From CAWAYR01 sp050250875 (GTDB lineage: Bacteria; Acidobacteriota; Vicinamibacteria; Vicinamibacterales; UBA2999): a stretch of DNA of 64,000 nt. The position numbers were made by a program, and so were the translations under genes. Below the pieces are notes generated by a model. It saw only the letters and a list, made by a program, of their open reading frames with translations. It did no database searches and was not told the DNA's origin. Each line of letters begins with the position of its first letter. The stretch's first letter is position 1. Where the stretch lies: positions 1 to 64,000 of the forward strand of contig JBFWNV010000003.1 in NCBI GenBank assembly GCA_050250875.1. The letters are read 5' to 3'. Of the stretch, positions 34,013 to 41,885 are shown in pieces.

Positions 34013-34965
34013 CACGCCCTCGCCGGTGCTGCGGCGTAGACCGGCAGACGCAGGCGGCCGGCCGCCGCGCGCAGCGCCAGGCGCACGGCGCCGAGCGCCG
34101 GCTCGTCGGTCAGCACCGCCGTGACAGCGCGAGGCGCCAGCTCGCCGACCCGGCGTGCGACCAGCGACGCGACCGCTGGCGCCATCTTGAACAGTCCGCC
34201 CGACAACACCACTCGAAACCGCTCCCCTCGCATGCCCAGCTGCTCCACCACCGACCGGGCCGCGAGCGTCAACTCGTCGGCCGCGGCAGCCAGAATCTCG
34301 CGCGCCACGGCGTCGCCGTCGGCGTCGGCGCGGGCCACCAGCCCGGCCATCGCGGCAATCGCCTGGCGGCGATCGGCGCGGGCGTAGACCTGCGCCACCA
34401 GGCCGTCGACACGGTCGACGCCGGCATGCCGCAGGACCAGCGGCGTGAGCGCGGTCTGCGGACCGCGCCGGTCGCTGGCGCGCACGACGGCGGCCAGGGC
34501 CAGCCGGCCGACCCAGAAGGCCGACCCCTCGTCACCGTAGACCTCGCCCCAGCCGCCGGCGCGCGCGGCGACGCCGGTCGGGCCGACGCCGTAGGCGATC
34601 GATCCCGTGCCGGCGACGAGCACGACGCCCGGCTCGTCGTCGGCGCCGGCGACGAGCGCGACGAGCGCGTCGTTGACGGCGAGGATGCGGCCGCGGAAAC
34701 CGAGCCGGCGAAGGATGCCGTGGACCAGATCTCGGTCGTCGGCGCGGTCCATGCCGGCCATGCCCACGCACACGGTGCCGGGCAGGGGCGCATCGTCGCC
34801 GACGGCGGCGCGAATGACCTCGTAGAGGACCTTCTCGGTGCCCAGCTCGCCGGCGTTGTGGAGGTTGGCACCGCCGCCGCGACCCTCGCCGAGCACGCGG
34901 CCGTCGCCGTCGGCGAGCCAGGCGACCGTCTTGCTGCCACCGGCGTCGATGCCGAGCACCTGCAC
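34012..34965 (-). CDS. BadF/BadG-type sugar kinase, probable GlcNAc/MurNAc kinase
   Basis: 317-residue ASKHA-fold kinase of the BadF/BadG/BcrA/BcrD family. The phosphate-1 loop is DAGGSKT at residues 7-13, with VGMAGMDRADD, LVAGTGSIAYG and GGWGEVYGDEGSAFWVG. MurK of Clostridium acetobutylicum, a GlcNAc/MurNAc kinase, and human NAGK belong to the same family. Position upstream of nagB and opposite murQ supports phosphorylation of GlcNAc or MurNAc. The start is GTG 34965, 25 bases from the divergent symporter gene. Confidence 0.82.
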   Translation of the reverse strand: MQVLGIDAGGSKTVAWLADGDGRVLGEGRGGGANLHNAGELGTEKVLYEVIRAAVGDDAPLPGTVCVGMAGMDRADDRDLVHGILRRLGFRGRILAVNDALVALVAGADDEPGVVLVAGTGSIAYGVGPTGVAARAGGWGEVYGDEGSAFWVGRLALAAVVRASDRRGPQTALTPLVLRHAGVDRVDGLVAQVYARADRRQAIAAMAGLVARADADGDAVAREILAAAADELTLAARSVVEQLGMRGERFRVVLSGGLFKMAPAVASLVARRVGELAPRAVTAVLTDEPALGAVRLALRAAAGRLRLPVYAAAPARA

Positions 34966-34975
34966 CGTCGAAGCT

Positions 34976-34981
34976 TATACT
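34976..34981 (+). promoter_or_regulatory. -10 box (TATACT) close to the symporter GTG start
   Basis: TATACT lies ten bases before the GTG at 34991, so transcription would begin only a few bases before the start codon (short-leader or leaderless message). No -35 is evident at the right distance. The complement also reads TATAAG towards the divergent kinase gene. Confidence 0.35.
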
Positions 34982-34990
34982 CTCCGGCGA

Positions 34991-36418
34991 GTGCTGGCCC
35001 CTCTTGACTATGCCGTCATCGCCGTGTACCTGGCGGCCATCACGGCGTTCGGATCGTGGTTCGCGCGCTACCAGCACACGACCCGCGACTACTTCCTGAG
35101 CGGCCACTCGGTGCCGTGGTGGGCGGTGTGCTGCACGGTGGTCGCCACCGAGACCAGCACGCTCACCTTCATCGGCATTCCCGCCACCGCCTACGCCGGC
35201 AACATGACGTTCCTGCAGCTGGCGCTCGGCTACGTCATCGGCCGTGTGCTGGTCAGCGTGCTGTTCATTCCCGCCTACTTCCGCGGCGAGCTGATGACGT
35301 CGTACCAGCTGCTGCAGCGCCGCTTCGGCCGCCGGGTCACGACGCTGTCGGCCGGACTGTTCCTCGTGACCCGATCGCTCGCCGACGGCATCCGTCTGTT
35401 CGCCACGGCGCTGGTCATCGGCGTCGTCACCGGCGTGCCGACGACGTGGGCGACGGTGGTCGTCGCCGCCATCATGATCGTCTACACCGTGCGCGGCGGC
35501 GCCGCCGCCGTGATCTGGACCGACGTCGTGCAGATGTTCGTCTACGTCGCCGGCGCCGCCGCGGTCGCCTGGCAGCTCCTCGCCCTGATCCCCGGCGGGT
35601 GGGACGAGGTGGTACGGGCCGGCGACGCCGCCGGGAAGTTCACGATGTGGAACCTCACCACCGACCCGGCGGCGATCTACACCCTGTGGACCGGGCTCTT
35701 CGGCGGCGTCGCGCTCACCCTGGCGACGCACGGCACCGACCAGTTCCTGGTGCAGCGGCTGCTCGCCGCGACCAGCGCGCGGGCCGCCGCCACCGGCCTG
35801 GTGCTGAGCGGCGTCATCGTCTTCGTCCAGTTCACGCTGTTCCTCACCATCGGCGTGATGCTCTACACCTACTACCAGCACGTGCCGCTGCCGGCACCGC
35901 TCGGCCGCACCGACGAGATTCTGCCGACCTTCGTCGTCGCCGCCCTGCCGACGGGCCTGGCCGGTTTCATCGTCGCCGCCATCGTCGCCGCGGCGCTGTC
36001 GCCGTCGCTGAACGCGATGGCCGCGACCACGGTGACCGACTTCTACCTGCCGCGCCTGCGGGTCGTGCCCGACGACGCAGCGCTCATCCGCGTCTCGCGG
36101 CGGATCACGATCGCCTGGGGCGTGGTCCAGCTCGCCGTCGCACTGGGCGCGCAGCTGATGGACCGCTCGGTGCTGGATGCCGGATTGTCGGTCCTGTCGT
36201 TCGCGTCGGGGGCGGTGCTCGGCGCCTTCGTGATCGCGACGCGGATGCCGTCGGTGCGCGAGCCCGATGCGCTGATCGGCATGGGGGTCGGCCTGGTGAC
36301 GATGACGGTCGTCTGGGCGGCCACACCGCTGGCCTGGACCTGGTACGTGTTCGTCGGCGCGCTGGCGACCTGCGGCGCCGCGTGGCTGCTGGCGCGCCGC
36401 CACTCCTCACCGGCATGA
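34991..36418 (+). CDS. sodium:solute symporter (SSS family), first copy
   Basis: 475-residue integral membrane protein with about 13 predicted helices. SSS-family features are clear: DYFLSGHSVPWWAVCCTVVATETSTLTFIG near the N-terminus, GRVLVSVLFIPAYFRGE, THGTDQFLVQRLL, and the SPSLNAMAATTVTDFY segment that corresponds to the sodium-site helix. From GTG 34991 it begins APLDYAVIAVYLAAITAFGS after the initiator. The 3' end overlaps the serine hydrolase gene (ATGA). Substrate is unknown; the salvage neighbourhood suggests an amino sugar, muropeptide or derived sugar acid. Confidence 0.9.
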   Translation: MLAPLDYAVIAVYLAAITAFGSWFARYQHTTRDYFLSGHSVPWWAVCCTVVATETSTLTFIGIPATAYAGNMTFLQLALGYVIGRVLVSVLFIPAYFRGELMTSYQLLQRRFGRRVTTLSAGLFLVTRSLADGIRLFATALVIGVVTGVPTTWATVVVAAIMIVYTVRGGAAAVIWTDVVQMFVYVAGAAAVAWQLLALIPGGWDEVVRAGDAAGKFTMWNLTTDPAAIYTLWTGLFGGVALTLATHGTDQFLVQRLLAATSARAAATGLVLSGVIVFVQFTLFLTIGVMLYTYYQHVPLPAPLGRTDEILPTFVVAALPTGLAGFIVAAIVAAALSPSLNAMAATTVTDFYLPRLRVVPDDAALIRVSRRITIAWGVVQLAVALGAQLMDRSVLDAGLSVLSFASGAVLGAFVIATRMPSVREPDALIGMGVGLVTMTVVWAATPLAWTWYVFVGALATCGAAWLLARRHSSPA

Positions 36419-37488
36419 CCGACGCTGCCCGCCGCGTCCTTCGCGAGGTGCTCGATGCGGCGATCGCCGCCCGCGTCACCCCGGGGGCGGTGCTCGAGGT
36501 CGGGGACATCGACGGCGCCATCCTGGTGGACGTCGCCGGACGCCTGACCTACGCGGCCGAGGCCGCGCCGGTGACGGCCGGCACCCGCTACGATCTGGCG
36601 TCGCTGACGAAGGTCATGGCGACCGCGACGCTCGCGATGCGTCTGACGGCCGATGGCACCCTGCCGCTCGGCACCCGGGTCGTCGAGTGCGTGCCGGCCT
36701 TCACCGGCGGCGCCCGCGACACGGTCACCGTCGCCGATCTGCTCGCCCACGCCGGCGGGCTGCCGGCGCACCGGCCCTACTACCGGCGGTTCGCCGGCCG
36801 GGCCGCCTACCAGGCGGCGCTCTGCCGCGAGGCGCTCACCTACACGCCCCGTACGCGACACGAGTACACCGACCTCGGTTTCCTGCTGCTCGCGCACTGC
36901 CTCGAGGCCGCCACCGCCCGTCCCCTGGCGGCGCAGTTCGACGCCTGGCGCGACGAGGCGATCCCCGGTGCCGACGTCGCCTTCGGCCCGCTGCGGCGCC
37001 CGGCCGGCGACGTCGCCCCGACCGAAGCCGACCGGTGGCGCGGCCGGGTCGTCATCGGCCATGTCCACGACGGCAACGCCGCCGCGGTCGGCGGCGCCGC
37101 CGGCCACGCCGGGCTGTTCGGCACCGCCGCCGCCGTCGGCGCCTACGCCCGCTGGTACCTCCGGCTGTGGCTGGGCCTCACGGCGCACTCGACCGGGATT
37201 CCGTCGGCGCTGGCCCGCCAGTTCGCGACGCGGGGCACGGTGCCGGGCAGCTCCCGCGCGCTCGGCTGGGACACGATGCTGCCGACCTCGTCGTGTGGCG
37301 CGCACCTGTCGCCGACGTCGATTGGCCACACCGGCTTCACCGGCACCTCGCTCTGGCTCGATCCGATTCGCCGCGGCTACGTCGTGCTGCTCACCAACCG
37401 CGTGCACCCCGACAGCGCCTCCGCCGACGGCATCCGGGCGCTGCGCATCGCCGTCCACGACGCCGTCGCCCTCGGCTGGCCGCCATGA
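36415..37488 (+). CDS. beta-lactamase-fold serine hydrolase
   Basis: 357-residue protein of the class C beta-lactamase/penicillin-binding-protein-like family (PF00144 type). The nucleophile motif is SLTK (Ser63, Lys66), the second motif YTD (Tyr151, with Asp instead of the usual Asn), and GHTGFTG takes the place of the KTG box. No signal peptide is seen, so it appears cytoplasmic and unlikely to be an antibiotic resistance enzyme. In B. subtilis the murQ operon carries a member of this family (YbbE/AmiE) that removes peptides from muropeptides, and a similar role is inferred here. ATGA overlaps join it to both symporter genes. Confidence 0.82.
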   Translation: MTDAARRVLREVLDAAIAARVTPGAVLEVGDIDGAILVDVAGRLTYAAEAAPVTAGTRYDLASLTKVMATATLAMRLTADGTLPLGTRVVECVPAFTGGARDTVTVADLLAHAGGLPAHRPYYRRFAGRAAYQAALCREALTYTPRTRHEYTDLGFLLLAHCLEAATARPLAAQFDAWRDEAIPGADVAFGPLRRPAGDVAPTEADRWRGRVVIGHVHDGNAAAVGGAAGHAGLFGTAAAVGAYARWYLRLWLGLTAHSTGIPSALARQFATRGTVPGSSRALGWDTMLPTSSCGAHLSPTSIGHTGFTGTSLWLDPIRRGYVVLLTNRVHPDSASADGIRALRIAVHDAVALGWPP

Positions 37489-39266
37489 CCCTCACCCTCC
37501 TCGACTGGATCATCGTGGCCGTCTCGTTCGGGGCGTCGCTCGTCACCGGCATCGTCTTCACGCGGCAGGGCGGGCGCAGCGTCCAGGATTTCTTCCTGAG
37601 CGGTCGCCAGCTGCCGTGGTGGCTGGCCGGCACGTCGATGGTGGCGACCACGTTCGCGGCCGACACGCCGCTGGCGGTGGCCGGCATCGTCGCCCGTCAG
37701 GGCATCGCCGGCAACTGGATCTGGTGGAGCGCGGCGGCGGGCAGCATGATGACCGTGTTCCTGTTCGCCCGCCTGTGGCGCCGCGCCGGCATCGTCACCG
37801 ACGTCGAGCTGGCCGAGCTGCGGTATCACGGGCGCCCGGCCGCGGCGCTGCGCGTCTTCCGCGCGCTCTATCTCGGCCTGCCCATCAACTGCGTGATCAT
37901 GGGCTGGGTCAATCTGGCGATGGCCAAGGTGCTGTCGGTGATGCTCGGCTGGACCGAACTCTCCGCGGTGCTGGTCAGCCTCGCCCTCACCGGCATCTAC
38001 TCGGCGATGGCCGGATTGTGGGGCGTGGTCGTCACCGACTTCCTGCAGTTCGGCTTCGCGATGGGCGGCACGATCGCGCTGGCGTGGTTCGTGGTGCGGG
38101 CCCCCGCGGTCGGCGGCCTCGACGCACTCGTCGCGGCCGTGCCGGCGCCCACGCTGGCGTTCGTACCCGACCTGTCGATCGCCGCCACCGCCGCCGCGTC
38201 GCTGTCCGCGGGAGCGTTCCTCACCTATCTCGGCGTGCAGTGGTGGGCCAGCTGGTATCCGGGCCAGGAACCGGGCGGCGGCGGCTACGTCGCCCAGCGC
38301 ATGATGTCGGCGAAGAGCGAACGCGATGCCCTCGCCGCCACCCTGTGGTTCACCGTGGCGCACTACTGCCTGCGGCCATGGCCCTGGATTCTCGTCGGCC
38401 TGGCGACCCTCGTGCTGTATCCGGACGCCGCCGACCGGGAAGCCGCCTACGTGCTGGCGATGCGCGATCACCTGGGCCCGGGCTGGCGCGGCCTGCTGCT
38501 CGGCGCCTTCTTCGCCGCCTACATGTCGACGATCTCGTCGCAGCTCAACTGGGGCACGTCGTACCTCGTCAACGACGTCTACCGCCGTTTCGTGCGCGGC
38601 GACGCCACCGAATCCCACTACGTCTGGGTGTCGCGGCTCACCACGCTGGCGTTGATGGCGCTGTCGGCGCTGGTCACCTTCTACCTGGAAAGCATCCGGC
38701 AGGCCTGGGAGTTCGTGCTCGAATCGGGCGCCGGCATCGGCCTCGTGCTGATGCTGCGCTGGTACTGGTGGCGCGTCAGCGCCTGGTCGGAGGTGACCGC
38801 GATGATCGCGGCGGCGGTCGGGTTCGCCCTCGTGCGCGGGCTGACCGACTGGATGTTCCCGCTGTCGATGGTCGCCGTCGTCGCCTGGACCACCGCGTGG
38901 TGGCTGCTCGTCACGGCGATCACGGCGCCCGAGCCGGCGGCGACGCTCGAGGCGTTCTACACCAGGGTCAGACCGCCCGGCCCCGGGTGGGCACCGGTGG
39001 CGCGGCGGCTCGGGCACGCGCCGGCGCCGCTCCGACCGCTGCTGGGCGCCTGGCTGGCCGGAACGGCGCTGGTCTATGCCTTGCTCTTCGGCGTCGGCCA
39101 TCTGCTGTTGCACTCGGCCGCAGCCGCGCTGCCCTATGCCGCCGTCGCCGTGGCCGCCGCGTGGGTGGTGGCCCGCGCCCTGCCGCGCGGCAGCGACGGG
39201 ATCGTGGCAGGCGGCACCGGCGCAACGTCCGAGCCCCGAGCCCCGAGCCCCGAGTCCCGGCCTTAG
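37485..39266 (+). CDS. sodium:solute symporter (SSS family), second copy
   Basis: 593-residue membrane protein starting at ATG 37485, overlapping the serine hydrolase stop. It has a different subgroup signature from the first copy: FFLSGRQLPWWLAGTSMVATTFAADTPLAVAG, GWVNLAMAKVLSVMLG, FLTYLGVQWWASWYPGQEPGGGG, and FFAAYMSTISSQLNWGTSYLVND. It is longer by about 120 residues, mostly C-terminal helices. The last ~14 codons (SEPRAPSPESRP) are read from a CCCCGAG-type heptamer repeat and are not family sequence. The stop shares the bases TTAG with the convergent pseudopilin gene. Substrate unknown. Confidence 0.9.
   Translation: MTLTLLDWIIVAVSFGASLVTGIVFTRQGGRSVQDFFLSGRQLPWWLAGTSMVATTFAADTPLAVAGIVARQGIAGNWIWWSAAAGSMMTVFLFARLWRRAGIVTDVELAELRYHGRPAAALRVFRALYLGLPINCVIMGWVNLAMAKVLSVMLGWTELSAVLVSLALTGIYSAMAGLWGVVVTDFLQFGFAMGGTIALAWFVVRAPAVGGLDALVAAVPAPTLAFVPDLSIAATAAASLSAGAFLTYLGVQWWASWYPGQEPGGGGYVAQRMMSAKSERDALAATLWFTVAHYCLRPWPWILVGLATLVLYPDAADREAAYVLAMRDHLGPGWRGLLLGAFFAAYMSTISSQLNWGTSYLVNDVYRRFVRGDATESHYVWVSRLTTLALMALSALVTFYLESIRQAWEFVLESGAGIGLVLMLRWYWWRVSAWSEVTAMIAAAVGFALVRGLTDWMFPLSMVAVVAWTTAWWLLVTAITAPEPAATLEAFYTRVRPPGPGWAPVARRLGHAPAPLRPLLGAWLAGTALVYALLFGVGHLLLHSAAAALPYAAVAVAAAWVVARALPRGSDGIVAGGTGATSEPRAPSPESRP
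39231..39258 (-). repeat. heptamer repeat (GAGCCCC) inside the symporter 3' end
   Basis: Three perfect copies of GAGCCCC plus one GAGTCCC; this is the reverse complement of the GGGGCTC array at 13817-13844. It is translated as the last residues of the second symporter, which suggests the repeat invaded or extended the coding sequence. Confidence 0.88.
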
Positions 39267-40216
39267 CCCTTCTTCGGCGGCGGCCCGAACAGGGTGCCGC
39301 CGCTGCCGCCGGTCGGCGGCGCAGGATAGGCGGGCGAGAACGGCGAGCCACCGGGGGCGCCGCCCGGCGGCGGAGGCACCGGCTGGCCGAATCCCCCGCC
39401 GCCGAAGGGCGACGGCTGCGCCGGGGTCCCGAAGGGTGATGGCCCGGTGGCGCCACCGAAGGGGCTCGGCCCGCCAGGCGCTCCAAACGGAGTGGTGCCC
39501 GGTCCGGGCGGCGCCGCTCCGGACCCGAACGGGTTGGCGGGCCCGCCGCCGGCGCCGGGCCCCGCCCCGCCCGCAGCCGCCGCGGTGGCGTTGATCGCCT
39601 GCAGCAGATCGGGCGGCAGCCCCTTGCCGGGCCGCACGTCCTGATAGGTGACCGCCCACTGGTCGTAGCGCGTACGGCCGTTGTAGACCTTGATGCTCGA
39701 CGCCTTGCTCTTCGAGACCACGCCGATGATGCCCGCGCCCGGGACCGGCGCGCCGGTGCCGGCGGTCGGCGTGCCGCCGGCACCAGCCGTCGCGGTGCCA
39801 CCCGGCCCGCTGCTCGGGAGTCCACCGCCCGGCGGCGTCATCTGACCGGGCGTCGCCGTGCCGCTGCCCGGCTGGATGCCCGCGCCGGCCGTCTGATAGA
39901 CAAGCTGGAAGTCCTCCCCCGTGATCGGGTCCTTGTATTTCCGCCGGAGGAAGCGCTGCTCGACCAGGACGTCGACGGAGGGCGGGTTGGTGTTGGCGAT
40001 CCGCTGCCGGAATTTCATCACCGCCCGCGCGTACTCGTGGGCGCGGAACAGGTATTCTTCCTCGCGCTCGCGCTGGGCCTGCTTGTTCCACACCGGCAGC
40101 GCCGCCCCCATCAGGACGGCCATGATGCTCATCCCGACCAGGAGCGCCGCCATGGCATAGCCGCGGTCGGCGCCGCCGAGCCGCCCGTGGCTGCTGCCTT
40201 GACCGCCTAAGTCCAT
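39263..40216 (-). CDS. long pseudopilin-like protein with Pro/Gly-rich tail
   Basis: 317-residue protein from ATG 40216. It starts with a type IV pilin-like leader: short basic segment, then G19|Y20 followed by AMAALLVGMSIMAVLMGAALPVWNKQAQRERE, an amphipathic helix. The +5 position is Ala rather than Glu. A central region (YLFRAHEYARAVMKFRQR, KDPITGEDFQLVYQ) resembles GspG-like subunits. The last ~130 residues are Pro/Gly-rich with FGxPxxPSPFGG repeats. It lies apart from the pseudopilins at 41464-42365, with a plus-strand lipoprotein gene between. Likely a minor or tip pseudopilin. Confidence 0.7.
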   Translation of the reverse strand: MDLGGQGSSHGRLGGADRGYAMAALLVGMSIMAVLMGAALPVWNKQAQREREEEYLFRAHEYARAVMKFRQRIANTNPPSVDVLVEQRFLRRKYKDPITGEDFQLVYQTAGAGIQPGSGTATPGQMTPPGGGLPSSGPGGTATAGAGGTPTAGTGAPVPGAGIIGVVSKSKASSIKVYNGRTRYDQWAVTYQDVRPGKGLPPDLLQAINATAAAAGGAGPGAGGGPANPFGSGAAPPGPGTTPFGAPGGPSPFGGATGPSPFGTPAQPSPFGGGGFGQPVPPPPGGAPGGSPFSPAYPAPPTGGSGGTLFGPPPKKG

Positions 40217-40244
40217 GCAACTATTATCGTTAGCAGCCCGCCAC
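40217..40244. promoter_or_regulatory. shared -10 region between divergent pseudopilin and lipoprotein genes
   Basis: Only 28 bases separate the two start codons. They contain CAACTATTATCGTTAG, which reads TATTAT on the plus strand (40222-40227) and GATAAT on the minus strand, so back-to-back -10 boxes could serve both genes. No -35 can be assigned without entering coding sequence. Confidence 0.35.
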
Positions 40245-41453
40245 ATGTCATCATCCCTGCGTGCCGCCGCCGCGGTGCTGGCCGCCACCTTGGCCGCGTC
40301 CGCCTGCGACAAGGTGCCGTTGCTGGCGCCGACCAACAGCTCCATCCGCCTCGTCGCCAATGTGAGCGTGCTGCCGACCAATGGCAGCACCGAGATCACC
40401 GCCGTGGTGATCGAGTCGGCCGGCACGCCCGTGCAGAACGGCACGGTCGTGACCTTCACCTCGTCGCTCGGCACGGTCGAGCCGCGCGAGGCGCGCACCA
40501 CCAACGGCCAGGTCACGGTCCGCTACAACTCCGGCAGCCAGTCGGGGTCGGCGAAGATCGGCGCGTTCTCCGGCGGCAGCAAGTCGGACGACCTGGAGAT
40601 CCTGGTCGGGGCCGCGGCCGCCGGCGCCATCACGGTACGGGCCAATCCCGCGCAGGTGCCGACCACCGGAGGCACCGCCGAGATCGTCGCCACGGTCGTC
40701 GACACCGGCGGCAACGCGCTGCGCGGCGCGCCGGTGACCTTCTCGACCGACTTCGGCCAGCTCTCGCAGGCCACGGCGATCACCGACGCCGCCGGCGAAG
40801 CGCGCACGCAGCTGACGACGGTGGTGAAGTCGAAGGTCACGGCCCGCGTCGGCGGCGGCAGCAGCGCGCCGAGCGCGACCGTCGACGTCGACGCCCGCAA
40901 CGCCCCGGCGGTGGTCCTCGCCGTCAACGGCACGACCAACTTCGCCGAGGTGTTCATCCCGGCCGTGATCTCCCTCGAGCCGCCGAGCACGAGCACCGCC
41001 AACGCCATCCGCGAGGTGATCCTCAACCTCGGCGACGGCACCGTCCGGAACCTCGGCGCGCTGCTGGTCAAGACCACCGTCAGCCACACCTGGACGCGCA
41101 CCGGCACCTACACCGTGACGGCCACTGCCACCGACGTCGCCAACTTCTCGGCCACCACCTCGGTGGCGGTGACCGTCACCGAGCAGATCACCGTGCCGGT
41201 CACCATCCAGCCCACGGTGTCGCTCGGGTCGCGGGTCGTCACCTTCAACGCCAGCGCGGTGTCGCCGAACCAGACGGTGACCGGCCCGGTGCGGATCTAC
41301 GAGTGGGACTTCGGTGACGGCAGCTCGACCACGACGACCGGCATCACCACCTCGCACCGCTACTCCGCCGCCGGCACCTACATCGTCCGGGTGCGGGTCG
41401 TGACCACCAACGGCTACGAAGGCTTCGGCGAGATCGCCGTCACCGTCACCTGA
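40245..41453 (+). CDS. lipoprotein with Ig-like and PKD domains
   Basis: 402-residue exported protein. The ATG at 40245 gives a signal peptide ending ATLAASAC with Cys as the lipidation residue; an ATG ten codons upstream overlaps the divergent gene. Two invasin-type Ig-like repeats (about 35-120 and 125-220; NGTVVTFTSSLGTVEP, GAPVTFSTDFGQLSQ) are followed by two PKD-like domains (LNLGDGTVRN, and YEWDFGDGSSTTTTG with HRYSAAGTYIVRV). These are adhesion or scaffold modules. It is the only plus-strand gene within the secretion cluster, ending 10 bases from a convergent pseudopilin gene, and may be a surface partner of that system. Confidence 0.8.
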   Translation: MSSSLRAAAAVLAATLAASACDKVPLLAPTNSSIRLVANVSVLPTNGSTEITAVVIESAGTPVQNGTVVTFTSSLGTVEPREARTTNGQVTVRYNSGSQSGSAKIGAFSGGSKSDDLEILVGAAAAGAITVRANPAQVPTTGGTAEIVATVVDTGGNALRGAPVTFSTDFGQLSQATAITDAAGEARTQLTTVVKSKVTARVGGGSSAPSATVDVDARNAPAVVLAVNGTTNFAEVFIPAVISLEPPSTSTANAIREVILNLGDGTVRNLGALLVKTTVSHTWTRTGTYTVTATATDVANFSATTSVAVTVTEQITVPVTIQPTVSLGSRVVTFNASAVSPNQTVTGPVRIYEWDFGDGSSTTTTGITTSHRYSAAGTYIVRVRVVTTNGYEGFGEIAVTVT

Positions 41454-41463
41454 CGCCGCCGCA

Positions 41464-41880
41464 TCACCATTCGACATACGGGGTGCCGTCGAGGGCGAGC
41501 TTGTCGGAGCCGCTCTTGACATCGAAGATCCCGGGCTCGGCGCTGGTGTTGGCCGGATCGGCCTCGGCCGGCACCGTCTGCCAGGTCTCGGCCGAGTCGG
41601 TCATCGGGTCCTTCGGGATCTCACGCACGTAGCCGTCGGTCACCAGATCCTGCAGGGTCGCCGGCCACTTGGTCTTGTCGGCGTAGTACTGGTCGATGGC
41701 GTCGCGCAGGCGGAAGAGATCCTCCTTGAGCACGGCCTCCCGGGCGCGAATCACGCTGTTCTGATACGACACCATCGCCATCGTCGACAGCACGATGATG
41801 AGGGCGGTGACGACGATCAGCTCGATCAGCGTGAAGCCGGCGGCGGCGCCGGTGCGGAGGCGGGAACGGAGGCGACGCAT
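41464..41880 (-). CDS. GspG/PilE-type major pseudopilin, copy 2
   Basis: 138-residue pseudopilin from ATG 41880. The prepilin leader has the cleavage site G15|F16 and Glu20 at +5 in GFTLIELIVVTALIIVLS. The globular part (EAVLKEDLFRLRDAIDQYYADK, YVREIPKDPMT, FDVKSGSDKLALDGTPYVEW) is typical of GspG. It starts five bases after copy 1 in the same operon. A prepilin peptidase (PilD/GspO) would be needed but is not in the window. Confidence 0.92.
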   Translation of the reverse strand: MRRLRSRLRTGAAAGFTLIELIVVTALIIVLSTMAMVSYQNSVIRAREAVLKEDLFRLRDAIDQYYADKTKWPATLQDLVTDGYVREIPKDPMTDSAETWQTVPAEADPANTSAEPGIFDVKSGSDKLALDGTPYVEW

Positions 41881-41885
41881 CGACG

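Noticed and set aside
36415..37488. Antibiotic-resistance beta-lactamase
   Set aside because: No signal peptide, altered YxN and KTG motifs, and a tight overlap with symporter genes point to a metabolic role.
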